Shown: positions 45,836 to 57,939, counted from the stretch's first letter. The stretch is 64,000 nt of DNA from Neodontobutis hainanensis (GCA_024349245.1 JALDNG010000001.1:3866001-3930000); one strand, 5' to 3'. Numbers and translations are program-made. The notes: generated by a model from the letters alone, not told the origin.

Positions 45836-46797
45836 CTGTTGGACACATGCACACTCACTTAACGTTCACCTCAAAAGGCAATGCAATGTCATTTAAAGTC
45901 AAGATATAAAAGTAAGGCTGTTCCGGATGATTTATCATGACTTGTTTTGGTTCTACACAAATAAATAGTCGGATTTCTAATGATTCAAGTTGAATTTCCA
46001 GGAGACCCGGAACAACACACACAGATTAAAGTGCTTTCGTACTCAAGTGGTAAGACCTAACCAATCAGAGAGAAAACATAACACCATATTGTCTTTCTTC
46101 CCACATTCCTTTACTTTGGGACTTTTAGACTCACTATTTCACCCATACATGCATGTCTTTGGACGCTTTCCTTCTAGTCCCTGTTGGACTGCTTCTGGAC
46201 CAATTTGTAAAACATACAACCAATCAGAGAAACAGAGCATTGCATAAAGCCCGTCCCATTTTTGATAAACTATTAGACCATTATATAGATTGGACAGGTT
46301 GGATTAATTTTGGTGAGATGGGGTTACTGACCCACTTTCGCTAAGATAGTAAATGGGTCTGGCTGGTCATGGTAGAAGGAAAACCCATGTGTCGGCTCGG
46401 GATCAAACTCTGGGATCAAACCCTGGGATCAAACTCTTGAACGTCTTCAAGTAGGAGCGTTTACCATCATGCTCTCACATTGCAAAACCTGCTTAAAAAT
46501 AACTGGCCAAACAGGGACCAAAAAATGACATGGTACAACCTATTAAAAAAGTTAATGGCACCTGAGTAGGATTAAAGAATCTAGTCTAGAGCACTTCTGT
46601 AATTCATTCATTTTGTACAGCTCATCTTCTGACAGATCACCAGGCGCTGGAGTTTAACACAGTTTATAATTGTTAATAGCAGCTGATTATCTACATGTTC
46701 CGTGTTACGTTCATGTTGTGCGGCCCAAGGGGCGCAAAGGTGGGATAGAAGGGTCACAATAAAAGTTTTTTTTTTCCCCTTTGGAGAAAAAAAAATA

Positions 46798-46874
<77 letters not shown>

Positions 46875-49800
46875 AACAAAAAATATAAAAAAATCAATGA
46901 CATGAAAATTGTAAAATAAAAACACTAGAAAGTTTGACCATTTTGGTAGCTGTAGGTGGGCTGTCAGCTGAATATCAGCTGTTTGTTTTTACATTGCACT
47001 CTATGAGCAAAGTCTTTTCTGGGCTGTAGTTGGTTTTATTTGCAGTAATACCTCGAGTGGCCAATAATCAAATTTGTTTTAGGGAAAGGGGGCGGTCCCC
47101 TATCCAGTATCCTATCTAATATTACATCAATGCTTGAAAGTCATTCACACGCCATGTTAGTTTGACACAATGCACTACATGAGCTCTTCCTCCGTTTGTT
47201 TACATCTTCACAGATTGTGCTAACATCATGCCCCGCCAGGCCCCGCCTTGAGGAAAACAATCCTCTCTGAACTCTAAAGTGTGGGTTGCCAGGCTAGTAA
47301 AGTAAGAATGTTGTCAACAAAATAAAAAAATGTAATCACTAATTTACAAAATGCAAAGTGAGCGAAGAGAAAAAACACAAGAGTAATATTGAGAGTGATC
47401 CCAGAACAAGGAGTCCTCCTGACGTGATGCTGTAACTCTAATCGCAACATCATGGAGTTTGGCCTGGTTCTGTCCGGGATCACATGGTCTGGTTTAACAT
47501 AAGGCCCATCTGAGATTTGATGGCCTGGTTTTGTGTGAGATTGTCCAAATGTTTGAACAGAACCTGCCCAGAGACAAAGAAACGACAAGAACTGTTAAGG
47601 TAAGGTAAGGTCACTCTAAATATCGATTTGCTTTAGAATTGTTTTCCTTCACTTTGCATTCTGTAAACTAATACAAATAAACATACTTGAGTTTATGTTT
47701 TATTGCCACAGCTGCCTAAAACTTGTGCACAGTACTGTGGATACCTAAGGGAAATTCAAATATCCAAAGTCATATTGTAATCATACTGCTCAAAGATTTG
47801 TTTTTCTAACGTACAGCGCTTTAGAAGTTTTATATATATATATAGATTTTTAAATCACATGTCTCTTATAGTGACGCGGTGAAAAGGATACAAAAAGCAA
47901 TTGTAACATGACATGTCCATTCACATACATAATATAAATATAAACATGCATAACTACGTACAAATTATCCCCAAAATTTTATATCCGAGCAAGTATATAG
48001 ATTATGTATCCATGATAAAAAATAACAAAAAGGTTTTTATTGTTCAAATAGTACAGTAGATTCTTGTATATTTACCTCATTATATTTCTCATTATTTAGA
48101 ACACGTTGGTAAGTTGGACTGACTGATCTTTTAATGCAGGCAGCATGTCTAGAAAAAGAATTGGCTAATTTTATAGACTTTTCTAAATGCATTCCATTTA
48201 TATTTCACTGAGTAATTTTTCTTTTTCCGCAAAGTTACGCAAGTACATTCCTTTGTAACACTATTGGGATTACATATTTAGTGATGTGTTGTTCCATATT
48301 GACCTTAAACCCTACCATACTCTCCATATTTACATTCAAGTCCAAATCACAGACAGGCCCATGAGCAGAGAGATGTGGAGATAATCACGCTTTCTGAGCT
48401 CATTTTCATTCTCCACTCATTTTTATTTCTTTTCATCTGCTGCAAGAGTCTGTCTCACACTCTTTGTCTCACTCATTCACTGCTCTCCCCTTCTGTAACT
48501 AGGTCAGCGCTGACTTAAACCGTCGAGGGGCGGGGGGGTTTGTTTCTGAACAAAATTAGGCAAAAGTGCGAGAAGATACAACGCAGGAAACAAATATATG
48601 ATAACTCACTGAAGCCAAGGAGCTGAAGTGGACAGGGTAAAAACATAAAGATGTGGATAGAGTGCTTCTTTTTTGCAGAATGAGGCGGGGGTCTAGAGGA
48701 GAGGCAGACGCCGGTGGGGAAAAATGATGTGGCCCTCTTATTAAACCGTGTTAAAAATATGACTAAATGGATGGCCGTCTCATTTGCGGAGCCAGCAGTT
48801 AATGGGGAAAATCAATTATAGAGCACAATTCTATCTGGAGAGGCAAAATGTGAAGCCTCTTTTGTGTTTAGATGGTACTGCCACACATCGAATCAGTGAT
48901 ATACCGCTGAGATATTAATGACAATGGTGTATATAGATGTGGCTATATTTAGAAGAGGCACAGCGAGAACGATGGAAACACAAATGGCGCCCAATCAAGG
49001 GCACTGTTATCAGGAAGATAAGTCAGTCAGCAGTCTGTGGTCATGTTAAATCGAAGCTGGGATTGTTGTACGAGCTAATATAAGGGTTAGACAATGACAG
49101 CTGCACAGAAAACTTTACATAAAATAATCACATTAAATGTAAGAATTTATTTAGTCTTATGTCCAACTCTTACTTTAAACAAGTCAATCTGCCACAAACT
49201 GACTGATTGTACAGACTTTATGGAACAGCTCTTGGTTGAATATAAACTATAACCAGGACGACATGGAAGATGTCTCTTGAGATATACTTTAGCATGGTCA
49301 CAGTCCTACTGCCAGCAGCTCCACATCCTGACAACAGATCTTCTCTTTAACTGTGACATGGCCTGGATAGCACCTTTTTTTGCTTACATACAGAGCAACC
49401 TGATCAATTAGTAACCAGAACAAAAAATATAAAAACGACAACCGACCTAACCAAAAACGATAAACATTTAGAAAGATTAAAGGAGGTTCTAACACCTGCA
49501 ACCTGCCTGAAAGGCACATCATTACATAAATTTAACTGCAATGTTTGTTAAGGTGAATAAAGGTGTCAATAAAACAGAGTTGATGTTGACTAATTGCTGA
49601 TTATTTATCAACGATTTATGACACTGTAAGTACCTTCCACCTCCGACCAATCGCTTCATTTGAGCAACCAGTGAGTTTTGCATGCCTGCTGGGAATTGCT
49701 TACCTTTGCTGTAATCAGGGTTCAGCAACCTTGTAAGGCATGTCAGAGTCACAGTGTGAACTGCATCCAACTAAAGCGCCATTTTGCACAGATGGCTGCT

Positions 49801-52800
49801 GGTTGTACTCCATACAATAACCAAAATACTAGCCTTTACTTCAAAATGGAATTACCGTCATACCTGAACTTATAAGATCATAATTTTGCAATTTAGCTAA
49901 CATTTATGTGCTCATTTGTATGTCTTTGTGTCTTTAGTGTGCATTTGATTACTGTTGATATGCATCTTAAAAATACTGAAAGGGGTTTTATTTCAGATAG
50001 CTGACAGTTAATGCATATTGTTGAGTGGCATACTCCTAATCTCTTGCCTTTCCTTATCTCTCTGTCTTTGGACAGGTCTTCCTCCTTTCCTTCAACAGTT
50101 GCTCAATTTCCACTGTACATTTGATTTGCCATAGCTTATGTTTGCATTGTCCTGACACATTTACCAGGGTTTTGGACGGCACAGAAGTACGCTGGCTTGT
50201 GACCCCTTTGTGGCTGGATTATTAGAGGCACAGTAGAAAAGCTTCTATTTATTTTTTTTAGTTGACAGCTATTGACTCAAACTTCAATTGTTTCCAAAGG
50301 ATTGTGGTGGAGACAGCAGGCTGCCTACTTTTTGCAGTTCATCAAAGTGTTATAATAATAACACTTTGATAAAATAATAAAGCTTTGCCAATGCAAAATC
50401 AAGGATTGATAACTTATCAAAGAATGGAGGAAGAGAAACGCTGGTTTGCACTGTTTGCACACACCCGACTGCAAAGAGAGAGCATAGGAAATATAAATAT
50501 ACAGTTGTGCTCACAAGTTTACATACCCTATTATTACTCTTTTTTAAATCATAATGACAACAGAAACTACTCAAATGACACTGATTAAAAGTTTACATAC
50601 CCTGGTGATTTTGGCCTAATAACATTCACACAAGTTACACAAACCGGTTTGAATGGCTACTAAAGGTAACCATCCTCACCTGTGACCCGTTTGATTGTAA
50701 TCAGTGTGTGTATAAAAGGTCAGGGAGTTTCTGGGCTCCTGACAGACCCTTGCATCTTTCATCCTGTGCTAAGGAGGCACTTAATTTTTTGGTCGAAACC
50801 ATAAACGTTACATTTGGAGAGGAGTCAACAAGGCCTATGATCAAAGGTACACCATTCCTAATGTGAAACATGGAGGTGATGTTTTGGGAAGTGTGAGCTA
50901 CAAAGGCACAGGAAAAGATGAGTGCTGCATGTTATCAGGAAGATTTCAAGAAGATCAGCAGCATAAAGTGAAGGTTCTGGACTGGCCTCAGTCTCCTAAC
51001 CTCAATATTATTGAACCACTCTGGTGAGATCTCAAACGTGCAGTTCATGCAAGACAGCCTAAGAAGTTATAGGAACTGGAGTATTATTGCCAAAAAGAAT
51101 GGGCAGCTTTCCCATTTGAGAAAATAAAAAGCTTTATCCACAACTACCACAAAAGACTTCAAGCTGTCATTGATGTTAAAGGTGGCACTACATGGTATTA
51201 AAAACTGTGGTATGTAAACTTTTGATCAGGGACATTTAGGTAGTTTCTGTTGTCATTATGATTTAAAAAGAGTAAGCACAGATGTTTTACATTTAATGGC
51301 TTCACCCAACCACTAACTATGAGTGAAATTTGTGTTATTATTCATATCCTCTAAAACATCTAAATGTAAAAAATCTAATTCTAATTCTAAATCTAGAGCA
51401 CAAATATATATTGTATATCCCTGCTAGCCCTTTACTCACATGTGCCAAGTCCTTATTTAAAAGAATGTGCTGTTTTTTCCTGCACTTTAAAGTGGTGTCT
51501 TGTTTCCTTCTGCATCAAAACCAATGCAATCACAATGCTTTGACCAAGGCCTCATTAAAATCAGGAAATGAGATAAAGAACTGCAACTTTCAACCTTTCC
51601 TTCAGCCTCACATCTATACCACTTCAGTTCTACTAACAGATGTTGCTGCTGTGTTGTTTTCCATTAGCAGATGGAACAAGGCTATAGTCTAAATGTATCT
51701 CTGGACAGCTCAGATACTATTTGTGTTTTACTTTACCATATATGCATTTAAATAATGTCTACAATGGAGACATGCTTGGACTGCTTTAGGGATGCGAATA
51801 TCTTCAGGCAGAGCTCAGTTTTATAGTTTTTGATGACGAAGCACAGTTCCTAAAACTATTCGTCTAATCTGGCACCTTCATAAAGTGTTGTTGGGTGTTC
51901 AATGCAATAACATAGACCCAAGAATCTAGTGACATAACTGCTGTGGGCTAAATGCTCATAGAAATAGAACAGCTACATGTATGTAACCCCACACTGACAG
52001 CACCCACATCAGTCAGTTGTCATTTGCCAAAATTATATTGTTTAGCCAAGGCCAAGGCTTCAGACAACAGATCTAATCAGAGACAAGTAAGCAAGAGCTT
52101 TGAAAAACAAAAAAACAAACAAAAAAAACAAATCCTGCTGAAACAAAACAAAAAAAGAGCACCAAAAATGGTACTACTGATTGTGGCAAGAGTGAAAAGG
52201 TTTGTGGCAGGAATAAAATGCTTTAACTTTAGAATAACCTTTGAAAACTGGCATCCAACGTTAGGGTTGAACTAAAAAAAACTCTTCAATCTTTATTCAG
52301 CGTGTGACATTTTACATTCATACTTTATATTAAGTGACTAAACAATGGCAGTTTGTGACAGAATAAGGCTATAATTATCTAATGCTGCATCATTATAAAA
52401 ATCTACTCACTGATTAATACATGACTTTGACTTCACATTAAACTCAATCTGCCACTATGTTTAGTCTTAAAAATCTAATGTGACCACATCTAACCCTAAT
52501 GGTGAGTAATCTACTTCGGTCACACTCACTAACTCTCCACTTCTACAGGCAATAAGCCATTCTGGTGTGCCTCTCCAACCTCTGATGAGCAGGAGTGTAA
52601 TTCCTAGGCTCTCCGGGTATCAATTATTTTAATCTCCGCTGCCACTATCGGCGTAACAATGACCACTTGTGAAGTCAAAGTTTCTTAACACCAATCCTCA
52701 AAGCCTCACATATTTGTAAGAACGAGCACAATGAGCTATACAATAGAGCCCGAAATGGTCCAGATATAGATTATATTACTAAATGACCCATTGTTGGTAT

Positions 52801-54725
52801 TCAGAATGGTTACTGATCGAACAGTCAGAGTGTTCCATGTGCACAGCAACACAACAGCTAATGTCTAAGCCCCTTGGTTAGAATACTTCTTTTATTTAAA
52901 CCCAATGTAAATACTGAAAAATGTCTTCTTTGGAATTGGTTTGAATGCTTATGTCCAACTACATTTACCACTGTCTATTGTTCACTGTGGCTATTGCTAG
53001 ATAACATTTGATTTAAGCTCCCATCCAACTTGTGATTAGATCCAACAAGCTGAACTAGAACAACAACAAACATGGAGACACTGGAGGAGGTTTTTAATAA
53101 TGTATATCTTAAAAGTCGAAAGCAGCGTTGGTCTAAGCGCCGAGCTGATGGTGGAAGCTTTGAGAGCAGCTTTAGCACCCCATCCAACAGTAAGGGCTAT
53201 GCTTCCCTTTTTTCTTCTACAGATGTAGCCAGCACTGGAATAGACGCTTTCACAGTTTTCATTTTTGTGGCCATTAATTTAAATGTTTACAAGTTGAACA
53301 TGTTCATCTATTAAAATCCTTGATGATAAAGTCTCATTTTGTCACATATTCTTATTAAAATATGCTATTAGGTTTTTTTCAAATACAAGTAAAACATGGG
53401 AACTGTCTAGTTTATTTAGTTTAAAAGACAAAGGGCTTACTTAGCGCCTGTTGCCTCCTGTGTCCTACCTGTAAGTCTGTCTTCATGAGGGAGGCTCCTG
53501 CTTCCACCAGATAATGGCAGATGGTCCGGTGGCACAGGGAGGCAGCTTGGTGAAGGGCAGTCTCTCCACTGGAGTCCAGGACACAGAGATAGAGAACAGA
53601 GCTAAGCATCACAAAACAGCACCAAACTTCTACTGCATCTTCTATTGAGACCCCTGTCGCTATGTCTTTCTGATCTTTATTCTCTTTAACATCTGGGGCA
53701 TCTTGTTTGATGGTCAACACATATAGAATAAATGTTGGGGGCTACTGAGACGTAATCAAAGCTGGCACCACAGACATGGGAAAAGTTTTACACCAACACG
53801 TCTCAGCCCTATGTGCAAAATAATTATAATAAAGAACTATGTGCTAAGTCCAGCAGAACCATGTTAAAATTTGTCCAGCACCATACCAAGAAACTATGAG
53901 GCAAGGCACCATATTACAAGTTGGACATCACTTGTTATATTTTACTTTATACTCAAGTTTCACTTTCACTGGCTACACTGGTGCCACCAATTTTTGACAT
54001 TGCAAAGTTCCTAAATGGGATAGACTGGTGCTTTTCAGGCACGTGTTTATACCAACTGGTGTCAAATGGATTTGAACAGGTTTTAGTTGGATTTGAACAG
54101 GTTTTTAAACTTTTGTAGTGTATGTAAATTTTCTTGTTTAAATAAAGATAAATTAAATATTATCCATGTGAGGGCACTAACTGATGTAACATAAAGTGAG
54201 TCTCGGTAAAATTCAAATATGACAAATCATATTGGCATTGCAAATAACTTTAAACTTTGTATTTTTTTATATAGTACTACCTACTATTGTCTTGCTACTA
54301 CAGTCTTGTCAGACTGTAAATGACAGGATATAGTTACAGATAATAAAATGAGAACTAAATAACTTACAGCTGTGTATCCGTCACATCCAGCAAGCTTGGG
54401 ACTGAACAGACAAGACAGAATGATCAGACAAAATAAGCCATTAGCCAGATTTATTATATCTTTTAGACCCATGTTATTACCAGAACATACCATTGTCCAG
54501 GATGAAACGGACCATCTCTTTGCTTCCTGTATTTACTGCGTGGTGCAAAATACTACATCCTGACTGGTCCAGAACTGTAAGATCCGCCCCTTTTAAGTGA
54601 AGCTCCTGAAACTTTTGGTTTAAAAATAAATCAGTTGCATGTACATCACTTTTCCTTATGTTTTGACTGAATCATATTGTTACTTACTTTTTTCAAATCC
54701 ATGTTTTTCACACAATCAAAGATTT
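45719..54725 (-). CDS. dgkz: Diacylglycerol kinase zeta, C-terminal exons
   Basis: The enzyme phosphorylates diacylglycerol to phosphatidic acid and so dampens diacylglycerol signalling. The part seen is the regulatory C terminus. Five minus-strand exons (54688-54725, 54491-54611, 54368-54401, 53469-53568, 45719-45835) join in phase with GT/AG junctions to 136 residues plus a stop. They contain ankyrin-type units (ILHHAVNTGSKEMVRFILDN; GETALHQAASLCHRTICHYL), VEAGASLMKTD, and a terminus ending REDQETAV, a class I PDZ ligand known to bind syntrophin and sorting nexin 27. TICHY and EAGASLMKTD favour zeta over the sister iota. The catalytic and C1 domains must be encoded upstream; I found no such exon between 54726 and 64000, so they lie outside the window or were missed. 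Fish may carry two zeta genes and I cannot say which one this is. Confidence 0.93.
45844..46309. other. dgkz intron, 3' part
   Basis: Intronic DNA with no recognised element. Confidence 0.5.
46310..46480 (-). repeat. SINE-like piece with triplicated B-box motif
   Basis: On the minus strand the motif gtttgatccc occurs three times in about 35 bp (46406-46440), preceded by a head-like gcatgatggtaaacgctcc. One copy would be the expected B-box of a tRNA-derived SINE; the extra copies are a local tandem expansion. Lies inside the dgkz intron. Confidence 0.5.
46803..46871. repeat. (TA)n microsatellite
   Basis: A perfect 69-bp dinucleotide run within the dgkz intron, between A/T-rich flanks. Isoleucine-tyrosine repeat frames over it are artefacts. 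Confidence 0.98.
46872..48690. other. dgkz intron without a confident feature
   Basis: Mostly AT-rich. A polypyrimidine/GC-rich patch lies at 48475-48535. The 104-codon frame at 47274-47588 on the minus strand has no known motif and no splice sites. Confidence 0.4.
48695..49010. promoter_or_regulatory. Candidate conserved non-coding element in dgkz intron
   Basis: About 300 bp of complex, non-repetitive, non-coding sequence dense in homeodomain-like cores: cttattaaacc, cagttaatggg, aatcaattatag, gatattaatgac. It also has a CpG-bearing block ccgtctcatttgcggagcc. No frame of note runs through it. Such texture is typical of vertebrate enhancers, but conservation cannot be tested here. Confidence 0.35.
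49011..50495. other. dgkz intron without a confident feature
   Basis: AT-rich DNA with no recognised repeats; open frames are short. Confidence 0.4.
50500..51350 (+). mobile_element. Tc1-like transposon relic in dgkz intron
   Basis: The left end has cagttgtgctcacaagttta (50502), and its inner repeat tttaaatcataatgacaaca is mirrored by the reverse complement of 51240-51270. A plus-strand C-terminal transposase part reads VKHGGDVLGS at about 50863, then VLDWPQSPNLNIIEPLW at about 50976-51026. This last part includes the conserved catalytic glutamate, with two in-frame stops. It ends with KGGTTWY near 51200. The DNA-binding domain, first catalytic aspartate and outer right end are missing. Confidence 0.9.
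51351..53468. other. dgkz intron, 5' part
   Basis: AT-rich DNA. A more complex patch lies at 52540-52680. A plus-strand frame METLEEVFNNVYLKSRKQRW at 53072 is curious but unsupported and opposite to the host gene. Confidence 0.4.
53469..53568 (-). CDS. dgkz: dgkz ankyrin exon
   Basis: 100 nt, entered with two bases of the preceding codon already used. Acceptor after a pyrimidine-rich stretch ending ctccag, donor gtagga. Encodes GETALHQAASLCHRTICHYL followed by VEAGASLMKTDLQ, an ankyrin repeat typical of the zeta isoenzyme. Confidence 0.95.
54368..54401 (-). CDS. dgkz: dgkz 34-nt micro-exon
   Basis: Acceptor tctgttcag and donor gtaagt bracket 34 nt encoding PSLLDVTDTQ plus split codons at both ends. 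It bridges two ankyrin repeats and keeps the frame between its neighbours, giving LLD-x6-GETALH spacing. Confidence 0.9.
54491..54611 (-). CDS. dgkz: dgkz ankyrin exon
   Basis: 121 nt, phase 0 start. The acceptor is the AG before TTTCAGGAGC, chosen because FQELHLKGADL then reads on from the previous exon; a second AG six bases on is possible. Encodes LDQSGCSILHHAVNTGSKEM and VRFILDN; donor gtatgt. Confidence 0.92.
54688..54725 (-). CDS. dgkz: dgkz 38-nt exon upstream of the ankyrin repeats
   Basis: Acceptor cttatag, donor gtaagt. Encodes IFDCVKNMDLKK after a split first codon, corresponding to the helix just before the first ankyrin unit. The preceding exon, which should end in phase 1, was not found in the window. 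Confidence 0.8.
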
Positions 54726-55370
54726 CTATAAGAAGAAAACAGAAGAGAGACAGAAATAGATAAAGCATTATGATCATGCTGTAGGGCCAAAAATGTAGAT
54801 ACATATTGCAGTATGAATAAATTCAATGCCTTCTGAAAACATACTGGGTGGCTCAATCTGGTAAAGGTGATGTGCAATTTTTTCAAACTGTGGTGACAGA
54901 TTGATAAATGCAGCATGTATTATTGTGTGAAGCTTAACGGCCTGGTGTGATGGGTAGATTGAAATATAAATAGGACTAACTGTGACTGATTTATGGAAAG
55001 ATTTGCTCAGAAAATTCCATTTAACAAGCCCCGGGAGGGTTTTAGGTAATGTTCCTTCACATTTCCGAACAATGGATCTTGCTTTTATTATTAAATGACA
55101 ATACCAGGCTCCATATAATTCTATCACTTCTATGTTTTTGTTCATTTCATTTAGGCCATAGATGAATTAAAATAAAAACATTACCACAAAGGTAATTCTC
55201 TTATTGGAATAACAGTTTTTCATTAATTGGAAAAAACTCTTGGTTGTGTTTTTTTTTTTTTTAAGACAAAAGGTGTCAAAAGTTGGGCTTGTCACAATAT
55301 CATTTGGGAGATTGTTCTAGACCAACGGTTCTTAACTGTAGCACAAGTATCAGAAGTTTCATATTTCAGA
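54726..55370. other. Probable dgkz intron without a feature
   Basis: AT-rich; the 123-codon minus-strand frame at 54774-55145 overlaps no splice signals and looks non-coding. A T-run lies at 55250-55262. Confidence 0.4.
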
Positions 55371-55616
55371 CTAAAATAAACAATTATCCTGAACAACAAA
55401 TCTTAAACCACACCAGACAAACTGTTCTATGTCCAGGCCTGGTTTTTGAGCGCTCCCATCCAGAGCTTGAGAGCGGAACACTTCCAGGGCTTCCAAGGCA
55501 ACGTCCCTGGGGTTACGTTCTCCCTTGTACCGTTTTAAAAAGTGGTGAGTGATTCTGCGCTTCTCGTAAGCAAAGGCCCGGTAAACCTTTGCAAGGTCAG
55601 ACGTAATTAAGAACAA
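55371..55616 (-). other. Coding-like segment of unknown identity
   Basis: The minus-strand frame reads LAKVYRAFAYEKRRITHHFL, KRYKGERNPRDVALEALEVF and RSQALDGSAQKPGLD, a charged, helix-forming sequence with natural composition. It sits in GC-richer DNA (55435-55600) than its flanks. It is not part of the dgkz C terminus as far as I can tell. It could be an exon, a retrocopy or part of an unknown transposon. Confidence 0.3.
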
Positions 55617-56145
55617 TCGTCATTCGTTTAATCCTTTGAGACTGAAGGTCAGTGGAAACAACGTCAGTACAAGTAGTAGCAGCAGCAGCAGATCTTCATC
55701 TAAGTCAGAAGTATTAACAATGTGTCTAAAAATAATTACAACCGAAAATTCTTTATTTACACACTCGCATTCAAAATGGCAGTGGAAAGGTTAATGACCT
55801 CAAAAAAGCTAATTGGAGTCACCTGCAGTCTTATTAGGATAATATGTTTGGAGGTGTGGACTACAGCATCTTTGACTGATAAAAACCCTCAAACATTTGG
55901 AGTTTGCTCTGCACAAGAAGAACACGCTTATGTGAGCCATGCCTCGACAAAAAGAGCTTTCAGAGGAGCTAGGATCAAGAATTGTGGCTTTACATAAAGC
56001 TGCAAAGGGTTAAAGTTATTTTTAAAAGATTCACCAGTCGACAGTTTTGCAAACAATCTACAAATGGAGACGCTTTGGGACTGTTGTTACTCTACCAAGA
56101 AGTGGGCGCCCAGTTAAATGACACCAAGAGCACAACAAAGACTTT
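55617..56145. other. No definable feature
   Basis: AT-rich DNA with a short (agc)n tract at 55676-55692. Confidence 0.4.
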
Positions 56146-56200
56146 AACATTTTCAAGACGCCTTTATCCAAAGCGACTTACATTCAACTTCTATTCACCA
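56146..56200 (+). repeat. Fish repeat tail fragment
   Basis: The text cctttatccaaagcgactta is a very common motif near the end of fish interspersed repeats. Only this short piece is visible. Confidence 0.45.
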
Positions 56201-56269
56201 GTGTTACAACTGGAACTGCACAGTTCAAAAAGAGTACACTGACACTCCACAGTTGTATTTACAAAATGT

Positions 56270-56670
56270 TTTGTGGACTGATTGGACTGAACTATTAGAA
56301 AAAACCACAGCGCTACATCTGGCGTAGAAAGGGCACAACATATAATCATGAAAACATTATCCCAACTGTAAAGTATGGTGGAGGAAACATCATGATTTGG
56401 CCCTGCTTTGCTGCATCAGGGCCTGGCCAGCTTCAATCATTGAGGGGAAGAGTATATCAGACAATTGTTCAGGATAATGTGAAGATGTCTGTACATCAGC
56501 TGAAACTGTGTAGAAGGTGGTGATGCAGCAGGACAACAACACCGGAGCAAGTCCACAACAGAATGACTCCAGAAAAACTAAATCCGCCTTTTAGAGTGGC
56601 CAAGTTAGAGCCGGACCCCAAATTAATTGAGATGCTATGGATTGACTTGAAGAGGGCCAAAAGGTTCACA
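56270..56670 (+). mobile_element. Tc1-like transposase fragment
   Basis: The plus-strand reading gives NIIPTVKYGGGNIMIWPCF, ASGPGQLQSLRG and then VMQQDNN at about 56519-56539, the region of the second catalytic aspartate. After frame slips, an INPIEMLWIDLKR-like stretch at about 56615-56660 corresponds to the catalytic glutamate region. No inverted repeats or N-terminal domain are present. Confidence 0.85.
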
Positions 56671-57760
56671 CATACTTTTTCATGCGTACGTACATATGCA
56701 CTTGCTGAAGGTAGAACAACCATGGCAGGGGTGCTTGTAATCTGACTGCTCTTCTGTTTATCCTTGATTTCACAAAGGTCGGTGTCCACATAAGGATATA
56801 TATCAATATACCCAACAAAAAAATAATCTGAGACAGGCAACTACATCATCAAAAAACCCTTTAACAAAATACCGGATAATTGACTCTCATTGGATAATTG
56901 AGAGTCTAAAACTTTTTTTTATTTTTTTATTACCTAACTGATTTTCTTAATAGTCCTCCATACATCTGCTTTTATGGCCGGTGGCAGTTTATGCACAAAC
57001 TTGACTAAGAAATACAGCTGGGTCAGACATTTTAATTCCTCAGAAGATTTCAACTCTGCAACACAGCAATTTTAAACACACTGTTAGCTAAATGGGTTTG
57101 GTGTTGACATGTATTCAGGCCACATTGGTGAAAAGGAGGGTTTTTATTAACAATTTTTTATTACAGTAATAAAACATATATTGTAATAGTATCAAAAGTG
57201 ACTTCTCCTACTTCCTGATGCTCATTTTTTATTTTGGCAGAATACTTATTTAGATGTTTGCTGGTTAAACAGTTTTTTGTGCGTTAATCCCATGATTAGC
57301 GAGTTGGGCCTTGGAGGGGTCACTTTGGGGGTTTGTTTCTGGGTTGCATCTGGGCCTCTGACGCCAGAATAGTGGGGAATTTTCTATCTGTGCTTGATTC
57401 TGGTAACACTTTATGATACGTGATTTATGTTTGTATAGTTTGAAGAAAGCAGAAAGAAGGTTCATGTGTTAACTTTTTCAGGAGTAAATGTCTCCAGTAT
57501 ATTGTCCAGTTGATTTCTAACCTGACAGTACTGTCTGCTCTACAGGACTGATACTCTTAAACCTTATACAGAATTACTCCAATATCTCCCTGATGGAAGA
57601 GTTTGGAGCCTAACGAATTTAAATATTTTAGGAGATTGTTAAAGTGCATTTTTAAGGGTCACAAGTTTTGTACAAAATGGCCGACTGACCTGTTCACCAG
57701 GTCCATGATGTCATGGACCTGGTGATGGTTTGCATGGTCTTTATGTGTCTTTTTTTATAC
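56671..57760. other. No definable feature
   Basis: AT-rich DNA; short frames only. Confidence 0.4.
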
Positions 57761-57761
57761 T

Positions 57762-57935
57762 GCTCCTCCACATCGAGAGGAGCCAGCTGAGGTGGCTCGG
57801 GCATCTATTCCGGAGGCCTCCTAAAGAAGTGTTCCGGGCATGTCCCACCAGGAGGAGACCCTGGGGAAGACCTAGGACACGCTGGAGGGATTATGTCCCT
57901 CGGAAAAGCTGGGTGGTTGGATGGATGGACGTATA
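57762..57935 (+). mobile_element. LINE 3' tail (same family as 3088-4267)
   Basis: Translates as LLHIERSQLRWLGHLFRRPP, EVFRACPTRRRPWGRPRTRW and RDYV, matching the C terminus of the LINE at 3088-4267 (RSQLRWLGHLFRMPP). It ends with gttggatggatgga, the GATG-type tail. Severely 5'-truncated; a small internal block is missing before the tail. Confidence 0.9.
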
Positions 57936-57939
57936 GCAT

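Noticed and set aside
46608..46925. Frames with isoleucine-tyrosine repeats on both strands
   Set aside because: They arise from the (TA)n microsatellite at 46803-46871.
53072..53311. Plus-strand frame starting METLEEVFNN as a nested gene
   Set aside because: Lies in the dgkz intron on the opposite strand, the later half is AT-driven, and no promoter, splice site or known family supports it.
54774..55145. 123-codon minus-strand frame just upstream of the first recognised dgkz exon
   Set aside because: No similarity to the DGK accessory domain, no suitable splice sites, and composition typical of AT-rich intron.
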